Assembly (NCBI GenBank): GCA_039683515.1
Contig: JBDKRG010000015.1
Coordinates: 33,531 to 97,530, forward strand
DNA length: 64,000 nt
Origin: JAJFUE01 sp039683515
GTDB lineage: Bacteria; Sumerlaeota; Sumerlaeia; MVZB01
Direction of reading: 5' to 3'
Positions 27,664 to 36,093 of this stretch are shown here, piece after piece. The notes under the pieces were generated by a model. The model was not told the DNA's origin and searched no databases. It saw only the letters and a list, made by a program, of their open reading frames with translations. Every line of letters starts with the position of its first letter. The stretch's first letter is position 1. Position numbers and translations under genes: made by a program.

Positions 27664-28563
27664 TTAGAATTCAATGTAGAACGCGGCGAAGACCTGCACG
27701 TCGTTGAAGCTTCGGGACGAATCGCCGACGTCGCCCCGATACAGCTGCCCCCGCAGGAATTCGACGCCCAGCTTCAGGTCCACGTCCTCGAAGGGGGCGA
27801 CCCGGATGCCCGGCCCGACGGCGGCGTAATTATTCCACGCGTCGCCGCTGGAGTCGATGCCGCCCTTCATCACCAGGTAGGCGTCCCACGAGACCGGCCC
27901 CCATTTGCCCAGGGCCAGGCCCTCGCGGTAGTGCAGGTTCGAGATCCAGTTATTGTCGAGCCGGTGGAAACCGATGCTGTCGGCATAGACCTCCCGCCAG
28001 CCCGTGAACGGCAGATAGTATTCGGTGTGCTCGATTTCATAGGGCTGGCGCCCCCACCATTGCCAGAACGCGAGGCCGGCGCGGTAGTCGTGGTAGGAGG
28101 GGTCCTCCTCGCCGTGGCCGCCGGTATAGCGCCCGCCGACGATCTCGGCGAACAGGTTCAGGCCGATCTTCTCGAAAGGCCTGTGCTGGATGCCGAGCGC
28201 CGCCTCGCCGACGTTGTTCCACGGGTCGCGATTGACGTCGGCCAGGAGGCGTTCCTTGACGTAAAGGTCGATCCACTTGTCCCGCAACTTGATCCAGTGA
28301 ATACCCTGGCGGGAGGAGACGTCGCCGACGAGGTTGTGGGCGCCGTTGGTGGAATAAACGGCCTGCGCGTAAAGATCGCGCCACATCCGCTCCTCGAGCC
28401 ACCGCCGGCCGGCGGTCGTTTCCGTGGTCGCTTCGTCTTCCTTGTCGGCTTCCCGGGCGCGGGCCGGCGCCGCCGCGAGCAGTGCAAGCGCCAGGCACGC
28501 GATCGCCGCCCGGGAGCACCACCCGGAACGGAACATCTTCAAGGCCGCAAGATAACACATCAT
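27664..28563 (-). CDS. Putative outer-membrane beta-barrel of the exopolysaccharide operon
   Basis: A 299-residue exported protein. The ATG at 28563 overlaps the stop of the glycosyltransferase gene (ATGA), so translation is coupled; an internal ATG at 28536 would give a tighter signal peptide (MFRSGWCSRAAIACLALALL ... ARA). The mature part alternates hydrophobic and polar residues in many short strands with aromatic girdles (GIHWIKLRDKWIDLYVKERL, IGLNLFAEIVGGRY, DVDLKLGVEFLRGQLY) and ends FAAFYIEF, with a C-terminal Phe typical of barrels inserted by Bam. The segment pattern recalls the C-terminal domain of NfrA/BcsC-like porins, but this is not certain. It would form the exit for the polymer. 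Confidence 0.7.
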   Translation of the reverse strand: MMCYLAALKMFRSGWCSRAAIACLALALLAAAPARAREADKEDEATTETTAGRRWLEERMWRDLYAQAVYSTNGAHNLVGDVSSRQGIHWIKLRDKWIDLYVKERLLADVNRDPWNNVGEAALGIQHRPFEKIGLNLFAEIVGGRYTGGHGEEDPSYHDYRAGLAFWQWWGRQPYEIEHTEYYLPFTGWREVYADSIGFHRLDNNWISNLHYREGLALGKWGPVSWDAYLVMKGGIDSSGDAWNNYAAVGPGIRVAPFEDVDLKLGVEFLRGQLYRGDVGDSSRSFNDVQVFAAFYIEF

Positions 28564-29834
28564 TGTTTGGGAACCTCGGCGGATGCAAAGCGGCGTGTTT
28601 TTTCCCACGTCAGCCCTTTCTGCGTGCGCTGCTGGTACAGCGCGCGGAAGACGAGGACGACCCACGCCTGGCAGTATGTGAAATACATGAGGAACGCCAC
28701 GGCGATGTTGGCCGGCGACTCCTCGCCTTCGTAGGCGGCGGCCAGCATGATCTCGGCCACGAACAGGAGGCAGGCGCAGACCCAGACGGCGAAATACGGC
28801 CCGGGCGACTGCACGGCGATCCAGCCCATGACCGATCCGATGAAGTAGACGTGCGACAGGAGGATCGCGCCGAGGAAGACGTAATAGAGCACGAACAGCT
28901 GGAGCAGCTCGACGATCAGGCTGATCTTGCCGAACCGGAAGGCGGGCAGCAGGTGCTTGCGCAGGACGTAGAAGTTGCCGCGCACCCAGCGTGTGCGCTG
29001 CCGCAGCCACGTCCCCCACGTCTCGGGCTCCTCCTCCCACGTCACGGCGTAGGGGACGAACTTGATTTCGTGGCCCATCGCGTAGAGCCGGATGCTGAGC
29101 TCGGTGTCCTCGGTCAGGGCCTGCTCGTCCCAGCCGCCCGCCTCGAGCCATGCCGTGCGGCGAATGACGAGATTCGTGCCGGGGAGGATGGCGAGGCGGA
29201 ACAGCAGGTGGCGGCCGGCCTGGACGATGAACTGGAAGGCCATCGTCTCGAGGTTGATGAAGCGGGTCAGGAGGTTGCGGTGGCGGTTGAGCGTCCGGAA
29301 TTTCCCGAAGGCGGCGGCCAGGCGGCCGTCGTCGAGGAGGTTCAGGACGAGCTGGCGCAGGGAGTCCGGCTCGGGGCGGTTGTCGGCGTCGTAGATGGCG
29401 ATCAGCTCGCCGGTGACGCACCGGGCGCCGAGGTTGAGGGCGTGGGCCTTGCCGCGCGCGGCCTCCTCCGGCGGGACGTTGAACAGCCTGACGCGCGGGT
29501 CGGCCTTGGCGGCGCGCTCGACCAGATCGGCGGTCTTGTCGGTCGAGCCGTCGTTGACGACGATGAACTCGATCTTGTCGCATGGGTAATCGAGCGCCAG
29601 CAGCGACTGGATCGTCGCCTCGATGACGAGTTCCTCGTTGTGGGCGGGGATCAGGATCGAAACCGACGGCAGCTCGGGCGGCTCGGCCGAGTTCAGGCGG
29701 TCGCGCTCGCGCAGGGCGCGCACGCGGTGGACGAACCCCAGGAAGCTGAAGAAGAGCTGATAGAAGATCATCAGCCACATGACGGCGACGGTCAGCAGGA
29801 AGCCGATTTCGATGATGGGATTCGAATACGCCAC
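28560..29834 (-). CDS. Processive family-2 glycosyltransferase (BcsA/PgaC/YdaM-like)
   Basis: A 424-residue inner-membrane synthase. One N-terminal helix (about 8-36) is followed by a GT-A domain with SVSILIPAHNEE, NDGSTDKT, the DxD motif in IYDADNRPE, the TED motif in LTEDTELSIRL, and the QxxRW motif in RQRTRWVRG that marks processive synthases. Three or four C-terminal helices complete the membrane channel. No PilZ domain is present, so it is closer in size to PgaC/IcaA and YdaM than to BcsA. The start is a GTG four bases after the stop of the large fusion gene, and its end overlaps the barrel gene. The sugar is not deducible, but a downstream deacetylase suggests an N-acetylated polymer. 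Confidence 0.92.
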   Translation of the reverse strand: MAYSNPIIEIGFLLTVAVMWLMIFYQLFFSFLGFVHRVRALRERDRLNSAEPPELPSVSILIPAHNEELVIEATIQSLLALDYPCDKIEFIVVNDGSTDKTADLVERAAKADPRVRLFNVPPEEAARGKAHALNLGARCVTGELIAIYDADNRPEPDSLRQLVLNLLDDGRLAAAFGKFRTLNRHRNLLTRFINLETMAFQFIVQAGRHLLFRLAILPGTNLVIRRTAWLEAGGWDEQALTEDTELSIRLYAMGHEIKFVPYAVTWEEEPETWGTWLRQRTRWVRGNFYVLRKHLLPAFRFGKISLIVELLQLFVLYYVFLGAILLSHVYFIGSVMGWIAVQSPGPYFAVWVCACLLFVAEIMLAAAYEGEESPANIAVAFLMYFTYCQAWVVLVFRALYQQRTQKGLTWEKTRRFASAEVPKQ

Positions 29835-29838
29835 GATG

Positions 29839-32800
29839 TCAACGACTCCCGGTTTTTCTGGTTCTATTGATTATGATGAAAATGGTCCCGATTGCCAGCA
29901 GCGAGCAGAGGCTGACGACCACAATGACGTTGGACAGGAGCAGGCTCAGCCAGATGATCGCCAGGTCGAGCACGCCGCGCGTCGTCACCTGGACCGTGTG
30001 CCGGCCGGGCGGAAGCTCCACCGTCCAACCGAGCATCCCCTTTTCAGGCCGGGCCTCGAAATGCCGGCTGTCGACCTCGATCGAGCGCGGTTGGTCGGTG
30101 ACGACCAGCAGCGTCCGGCGCGCGGAGTCGTATTCGAGGTCGAGGCCGCGGCGGGTGACGGCGCTCCAAACGAGATCGCCCGAACATTCGACGATGCGCG
30201 TCCGGGAGAGCGAGGAGGTTTGAGGATTCCGGCGCGGAACCGCGGTCACCGCATGCGATCCGACGGGGACCAGCAGCTTGTTGATATTGAACGAGGCCGC
30301 CGGAAACGAGTCGACGGCGATATCGCCGAGCGTCGCGTCCGCGAAGAAGATTTCACCCGAATGCGCCGTCCGGATCTCGAGCCCTTGACCGGTCGGCGCC
30401 TCGCGGCAGGCGCGGGCGTGCAGGAACGGGAACAGCTTCATGTCGACGTCGTAGAGGCTGCTTTCGGAATAGAGGCTGAAGCGCTGGTTGGCGGCGATCA
30501 GGTTGCCGAGCCGCTCGTAGAGCGCAAGGCCGGTCGGGTACCGCGTCGGGGCGCCCGGGACAAACGGCTTGCCGGCGGCGTCTGTGATGGTCAGGCGAAC
30601 GGCGTCGAACCCGGCCGGCACGCTGCCCCACTGGTTCGCCGGCGACGGTCCGTATTGCAGCCCGACGCCATGTTCCCGCTTAAGCCCGGCCAGGTCCGCT
30701 TGCTCGATTCCGGAATCGTTGCGGCCGGGATCATACGACACGACGATCTGCATGCCCGGGCGTTCGTTTTTCGCGACGTTGCCGAGCATCGCCAGAATTT
30801 GCCTGAGGATCGCGACGGCGGCGGCGTGGCGCGATGCCGGATCGGCCGGGCCGGTGCCCGATTCCCAGCCGACGCGGTTGAGGACGACGCCGTCCCAGTC
30901 GGCCAGGAGCATCATCTTCTTCATGTCGGCCAGGGCTGCCTTGAGGCAATTGGGATCGCCCAGGGCCATCGGCTTGCGCCAGCCGACCTCGACCGGGCGG
31001 CCGAGGGCGTCGTGTTCGCGCCACTCGGGGTGGTCGGTCCAGAATTTCTCGTTGATATAGGGCGGCTCGAACCACGCGTAGACGAGCATGCCGTTGTTGT
31101 GGGCGAGCTGGACGAGGTACTTGTAGTTGTAGGTCCACTGCGGGAAGACCTGCCAGGCGGCGGCGTAGATCGTGCGCACGCCGCTGCGGCGCCAGTGCTT
31201 GATGAGGTCCTCGACTTCGACGTCCTCGCGCTCGGCCGGGTTGAAGTAGATTTCGAAGCCGCACTGGCGCACGGCCGGGAAGAGCCTCAGGTAACGGAAG
31301 ACGTGCGTGAGCAGATGCGGATAGCGCGCCGTGCCGGCCGTGGTTTCCTCATCGAGCGAGGCGCCCATGAACACGAACCGGCCCTCGCCCAGGGACGATC
31401 CGACGACGATCGGGGTACCGGTGGCGCGGTCCTGGTAGAAGAAGCCGGCGTCGCCGGGCGAATCGAACGGCGACATGGTCACGGGCTTTTGCCAGTCGAT
31501 TTCGATATCGGGGTAGAACTGGTCCTCGACGCGGCTGATTTCGATCGTGCGGTCTTGCCGGTCGATGCCGATCTCGTCGGACAAGGCGCTGAAGCCGCTC
31601 GTGATCAAGGCGAGCCGGCCGCTCTTGACGCGCTCGACGATCATCGCGACCTGTTCGGGCGTGAGCACGGGCGCCGCGCCGGCGGGCACGATCAGCAGGT
31701 TGACGCCCGGCGGGATGCCGGCCAGGTCCGAGGCTTCGATCGAGGCGACCTCGATGCCGACGATGCGGAAGATGTTCTCGAAGCCGTCCATTTCCCGGCG
31801 CAGATTGGCCGGGGCATTGGCGTTGCGCAGCAGGAACGGCGACGGAATCCGGCACGGCTCGCCGAAATGATTGGCCACGAGGCGCAGCTTTTCGGATTGC
31901 GGCGTTTGGGCATCGGCGCCGCCCGCCTGCCCATTGCCGTTCGTAAACATGGCGGCATAGAGCTCGCCGCCGCCGGGTGAAATCGATTTCCCGAACGAGC
32001 CGGTGGGGTCCGTGGCGACGTCGCGGCCGTCGGCGACGATGCCGGGGAACAGCAGGTCGCCTTCGCGCCCGGCCATCGAACGAAGCGCAAGCTGGATCCG
32101 GCCCGGCTGGTTGCTGACAATACCGAACGAGGTGCGCACCTGGATCGGGAGCGACGCCGGGTTCGTGAAGACGAACCCGTCCTGCTTCATCGCCGCGACG
32201 ATCCGCTTGAGCACGTCGACGTTGATGAACGGGTGGAAAAAGAACGAGGCCACGCCGTCGCGGACGGTCTTCATGCCGCGCGCCGGCTCGACGATGACCG
32301 CCGGGTCCTGCCGGTCGAGCGGCACGTAGCCGAGGTTTTCCGGGACGATCGTCTGGCCGTAGCGGTCGCGGCGGATCAAATACGGGAAATACTGGTCGGA
32401 CCCGACCTTGTCGACCGACTGGCGCCGTTCCATCGCGAGCGAGAAGATGCCCGAGACGACAGAATAGCATTTCTGCGAGCCGGCGTAATGGGGCGTTTCC
32501 CAGGCCATCGGGTAGATGCCCGACGCCCAGCACAGGCGCAGGCCTTCCTCGATCCGCGCGCGGATCGAGGATTCGTTCTCGCCCTCGGGCGGGGTGTCGC
32601 TGACCGAGTCCCAGAACTCGTAGTCGGCGGTGGACTCGCCGAAGCGCTGGTGGGTGCCGCCGTGCAGCACGACCATCCCGCCCTGGGCCGCCATATACCT
32701 GATCGCCTCGACGAACTCGGGGCGGTCGGCCAGCGTCACGTTGACGTTCATTTCCGGGTAGACGTAATGCGGCGTGAGCGCGACCTGGAACGGAACATCC

Positions 32801-34698
32801 TGGCCATGCAGATAATCGGCGATGACGCGCAGCGAGCCCGGATCCACGAGCGGGTGGACGTCCTCGATCCGGACCATGGCCTGGCGCTTGGGGGCGTGAT
32901 CCTCGCCCAGGATCTCGTGCAGCAGGTCGCCGAACACGAGGTAGCGCCCCCCTTCGATCGCATACGAGGTCGGCACGTCGGCGAAATACCAGAAATCGCG
33001 GCCGCAGCGGACGGCGTACGGCGCGTCGGCCTCGCCCTGCTGCTTCATCGTGGCCAGCGCCCGCGCGCGCTCCGGATCGACGATATTGACGATCGTCACC
33101 CACGGATCCTCGCGCTTGAGGGACTGGCCCTTGTAGGCGACGGAACCGAACGATTTTTCGACCGTGTCGATGTGTTCGAGCCCCAGCCTTCTCGACAGCT
33201 CGGGGCGGTCCAGCGCCTTGTCGATATTGAACCCGAGCCAGCAGACGGCCGTCGCGGTCGTGCGCGACAGGTCGCCCAGGAACGCCGCCGGGATCGAAGC
33301 CTCGGAATCGGTGCCGACGTAGAAGACGTGATCGAACCGGGCCAGGGCGCCGGTCGTGTAATCCGCCATCGATCGGACGGCGACGTCGACGTTGAAGTGG
33401 CGCAGGATCTCGCCCGTTTGAATCGCGTCGCTGCCGTCCGAGGAGGCGTCGTGCAGGATGAGGCAGCGCTTGACCGGATTGATGCGGCACGCCTCGGCCA
33501 CGCGCCCCCACGCTTTTTTCTCGTCGATCAGATGCGTCGAGTAAATATCGATCCCCTGCGCGCCCCCCTCGATCGCCGCCTGGATCGAGGCGGCCAGCTC
33601 ATCGGGGCCGACGCGCTCCTGGCGAAAATCGCTCGCCTCGACGTGGGCGACGACCTCGATCGGGTCGCTCAAGCGATTCAGCCACTGGCGCACGGCGTCG
33701 CGCGTCCACCGCGGCGTGAAGCGGCCGGCTTTCACGCCCGGCTCGTGCCGGTCCTTCATCTCCTGCCAGATGAACTCGGGGCACAGCATGTCGGGGCGGC
33801 TTGCGCCGCCGGCCCGCAGGAGGGCGTCCAGATCGAAACCGGTCAGGCGGGCGTATTCGGCGGAAGTCAGGACGGTCCCGTCGGCATAGGCCGGCACGAT
33901 CGTCGTCATGCAGGCCGCCTTGCGGGCCTCGTGAACCTGGCGGATGCTGCCGGCAAGCAGCTCCGTGAGCGGGGCCGATTTGATCGCCGACGGCGACATG
34001 CCCCGGCCTTGCGCAACCGCTTTCTTGCACTCGTCGCAATAACAGGCCTTCCCCTCGTCCCAGCCGACGACGGCCTCGGCCAAATCGATGCCGTCGAGGG
34101 CGGGGTAGTGGGACAACAGGTCGGCGACAAAACCCTTCCACCAGGCGCGGACCTGCGGCCGCCGCGCGCAGAGCGGAAATTCAAGGCCCTTATCCTTGTA
34201 CGGCTTGCCGTCGGCCGCGATGCTTCGCCAGTCGGTGTGGGCGTTCCACGCGCCGGCATGGTTCAGCACCGGGAGCCACGCGAAGACGCGAATCCCCCTG
34301 GCGTGGCACGCCATGAGGACCTCGCCCAGCAGGTCGTAGCGGCCGTACTCGCCGACGGCGTTGGAGTCGTACTGCGTCCGGTAGAACGCCCCGTAGCGCG
34401 GGTCGTAGGCCCGGAAGTAGACGAGGTTCACGCCGGCCGCGCCCCAGCGCTCCGCCAATTCGGCCGCCAGTTTCTCGGGCCGCTGACCCTTGTAATAGAA
34501 TGAAGGGTCGAACCGCGCCGCGACCGTGCGGCGGATGCCAGGCTCGAGCGACGGGTAATGGACATAGGGGGAGCCGTGCCGGAAGGCCAGCCAGTGCCGA
34601 ACACGGGCCGGCCCGCCGGCCAGCAGGAACGCGCATATTGCGAGAGCCACAGCTCCCCCCAAGACCCACCGCAGACGACGACCGTTGATTCCCGCCAT
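29839..34698 (-). CDS. 1619-residue membrane-anchored hydrolase-deacetylase-hydrolase fusion (GHL / YdaL-DUF2334 / GHL)
   Basis: An N-terminal membrane helix (about 11-30) is followed by a GHL10-like TIM-barrel domain (about 55-400) with YFRAYDPRYGAF, DGIDLAEAVVGWD and a CYCDECKKA metal-site-like motif. Residues about 410-600 resemble the Rossmann-like N-terminal domain of YdaL (RCLILHDASS ... VFYVGTDSEAS). The DUF2334 polysaccharide-deacetylase-like domain follows (about 607-830): RIEDVHP at 611-616, HGGTHQRF at 679-686, and FFHPFIN near 820, the D/H/H metal-binding set. A GATase-like region (about 990-1115) and a second GHL-like barrel (about 1130-1330) follow, then beta domains and a C-terminal helix (about 1577-1612). 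Both ends are in the inner membrane with the catalytic parts outside. It lies four bases from the synthase gene. Confidence 0.85.
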   Translation of the reverse strand: MAGINGRRLRWVLGGAVALAICAFLLAGGPARVRHWLAFRHGSPYVHYPSLEPGIRRTVAARFDPSFYYKGQRPEKLAAELAERWGAAGVNLVYFRAYDPRYGAFYRTQYDSNAVGEYGRYDLLGEVLMACHARGIRVFAWLPVLNHAGAWNAHTDWRSIAADGKPYKDKGLEFPLCARRPQVRAWWKGFVADLLSHYPALDGIDLAEAVVGWDEGKACYCDECKKAVAQGRGMSPSAIKSAPLTELLAGSIRQVHEARKAACMTTIVPAYADGTVLTSAEYARLTGFDLDALLRAGGASRPDMLCPEFIWQEMKDRHEPGVKAGRFTPRWTRDAVRQWLNRLSDPIEVVAHVEASDFRQERVGPDELAASIQAAIEGGAQGIDIYSTHLIDEKKAWGRVAEACRINPVKRCLILHDASSDGSDAIQTGEILRHFNVDVAVRSMADYTTGALARFDHVFYVGTDSEASIPAAFLGDLSRTTATAVCWLGFNIDKALDRPELSRRLGLEHIDTVEKSFGSVAYKGQSLKREDPWVTIVNIVDPERARALATMKQQGEADAPYAVRCGRDFWYFADVPTSYAIEGGRYLVFGDLLHEILGEDHAPKRQAMVRIEDVHPLVDPGSLRVIADYLHGQDVPFQVALTPHYVYPEMNVNVTLADRPEFVEAIRYMAAQGGMVVLHGGTHQRFGESTADYEFWDSVSDTPPEGENESSIRARIEEGLRLCWASGIYPMAWETPHYAGSQKCYSVVSGIFSLAMERRQSVDKVGSDQYFPYLIRRDRYGQTIVPENLGYVPLDRQDPAVIVEPARGMKTVRDGVASFFFHPFINVDVLKRIVAAMKQDGFVFTNPASLPIQVRTSFGIVSNQPGRIQLALRSMAGREGDLLFPGIVADGRDVATDPTGSFGKSISPGGGELYAAMFTNGNGQAGGADAQTPQSEKLRLVANHFGEPCRIPSPFLLRNANAPANLRREMDGFENIFRIVGIEVASIEASDLAGIPPGVNLLIVPAGAAPVLTPEQVAMIVERVKSGRLALITSGFSALSDEIGIDRQDRTIEISRVEDQFYPDIEIDWQKPVTMSPFDSPGDAGFFYQDRATGTPIVVGSSLGEGRFVFMGASLDEETTAGTARYPHLLTHVFRYLRLFPAVRQCGFEIYFNPAEREDVEVEDLIKHWRRSGVRTIYAAAWQVFPQWTYNYKYLVQLAHNNGMLVYAWFEPPYINEKFWTDHPEWREHDALGRPVEVGWRKPMALGDPNCLKAALADMKKMMLLADWDGVVLNRVGWESGTGPADPASRHAAAVAILRQILAMLGNVAKNERPGMQIVVSYDPGRNDSGIEQADLAGLKREHGVGLQYGPSPANQWGSVPAGFDAVRLTITDAAGKPFVPGAPTRYPTGLALYERLGNLIAANQRFSLYSESSLYDVDMKLFPFLHARACREAPTGQGLEIRTAHSGEIFFADATLGDIAVDSFPAASFNINKLLVPVGSHAVTAVPRRNPQTSSLSRTRIVECSGDLVWSAVTRRGLDLEYDSARRTLLVVTDQPRSIEVDSRHFEARPEKGMLGWTVELPPGRHTVQVTTRGVLDLAIIWLSLLLSNVIVVVSLCSLLAIGTIFIIINRTRKTGSR

Positions 34699-34704
34699 GA
34701 TGTA

Positions 34705-36027
34705 TTACCTGTACTGCAGCCACTGCGGGCGGACGGAGTTGACGCCGAGGACCATCCCGCTGAGGCAGCTCATGGTTCCGTCGGCGGCGATGAAGACGGC
34801 TTCCTGGATGCCGTCGCCCGTAAGATCCGGAATCGATGCGATCCCGCGGACGCCGTCGCCGCTGAACCGGGGCGGGAGGTTGTAATTGCGCGTCAACGAC
34901 GCGGCCGGGAACGTGTGGCGCCAGAAGACGGCGCCGCTATAGCCCGACACGCACGCGGCCCGGCTCCACTCGTCGCCGGCCAGAACGTCGGCGATGCCGT
35001 CCCGCGAGGCGTCCGCGATCCCGGCGGCGACGATGACCGCGCTGCCCATCTCGGTCGTGGAAAGCAAGGCCCCGTTCAATCCGTTGAGGATGTAGAGATT
35101 GTCGTCGGGCCCGCCGGCGGCCACCTTGCAGACGCCGTCGCCGGTGAAGCCGCCGACCGGCGAGGCGGTCCAGACATCCGAGCCGGCGGTGAATTCCCAG
35201 ATTTTGGTCCCGGTGGTCGTCGAGTTGCCCTTGATGAGGATCACTTTGTTGTCGCCGCTGGCGGCCAGGACCTCGGGGTAGGCGTCGCCGTCGCCCGTGA
35301 TGTCGGGGAACGCGCAGACGTCCCAGACGTCGCCGTTGGTCATGTAGAACCAGATGACCGAGCCGGTGAGGCCGTCGAGGGCATAGACCTTGTTGTCGCC
35401 GCAGCCGGCGATGACGTCGGTCTTGCCGTCGCCGTTGACGTCGGCGATGGTCCGGACGCACCAGACGTCGGCCCCGACGGCGCGCTGCCAGACGAGGACG
35501 CCGGTGGCGCCGTTCAGGCACAGCACGCGGTCGTCGCCCGTCCCGGCGACGGCCTCGCTCTTCGAATCGCCCGTGATATCGGGCAGCTTGCAGACCGACC
35601 AGACGTCGCTGGCCACCGTGTACTTCCAGATCTCGGGGGCGACGCCGGTGGGCGTTCCGCCGGAGACGCAATGAATCTCGTTGGCCGCCGTCCCGCAAAC
35701 GACGTCCTCCTGCATGTCGCCGTCCACGTCGCCGATCCCGCTCACGCACCAAATCGTTCCGTTGGCCCAGAAACTCCACCACTCCTCTCCGTGCAGGCTT
35801 TCCATGCATTTGAGTTCGTTGGACAACGTGCCCGTGACCAGGTCCGGCTTGCCGTCGTCGGAGACGTCGCCGATCAGAGCCAGCTCGTACGGCTGGTCCT
35901 GCAAGTCGAGGCTCCAGACCTGGGCGGTCGAAAACGTTTGCGCCCCGACCATGCCCGGCAGCATCAACATGCCGATCATCAAGGCAAGCCGGAAACCGTT
36001 CGCAATCCGATCAGCGCTGAAATCCAT
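34705..36027 (-). CDS. Exported FG-GAP/VCBS beta-propeller protein 2
   Basis: A 440-residue protein with a signal peptide ending at VGAQ. About seven repeats carry the FG-GAP pattern, for example GDVSDDGKPDLVTGT, DVDGDMQEDVVCGT, DVNGDGKTDVIAGCGDN and DLTGDGIQEAVF, each with a Dx(D/N)xDGxxD-like calcium-binding loop and WSVC/WDVC strands. The ATG at 36027 follows GGGAGGGGAG. The six-base gap to the large fusion gene places it in the polysaccharide operon. It is a close paralogue of the next gene and may be a periplasmic scaffold or polymer-binding component. Disulfides are likely from the paired Cys residues in the strands. Confidence 0.85.
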   Translation of the reverse strand: MDFSADRIANGFRLALMIGMLMLPGMVGAQTFSTAQVWSLDLQDQPYELALIGDVSDDGKPDLVTGTLSNELKCMESLHGEEWWSFWANGTIWCVSGIGDVDGDMQEDVVCGTAANEIHCVSGGTPTGVAPEIWKYTVASDVWSVCKLPDITGDSKSEAVAGTGDDRVLCLNGATGVLVWQRAVGADVWCVRTIADVNGDGKTDVIAGCGDNKVYALDGLTGSVIWFYMTNGDVWDVCAFPDITGDGDAYPEVLAASGDNKVILIKGNSTTTGTKIWEFTAGSDVWTASPVGGFTGDGVCKVAAGGPDDNLYILNGLNGALLSTTEMGSAVIVAAGIADASRDGIADVLAGDEWSRAACVSGYSGAVFWRHTFPAASLTRNYNLPPRFSGDGVRGIASIPDLTGDGIQEAVFIAADGTMSCLSGMVLGVNSVRPQWLQYR

Positions 36028-36093
36028 AATCTCCCCTCCCTGTGAATTTGTGCGATCACCTTGAAGCGAAATCCCGGATGTCACATTCTCCTT

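Noticed and set aside
28564..29778. N-terminal extension of the beta-barrel gene across the glycosyltransferase
   Set aside because: The region encodes the GT2 synthase in another frame with all catalytic motifs; the barrel gene starts in the ATGA overlap.
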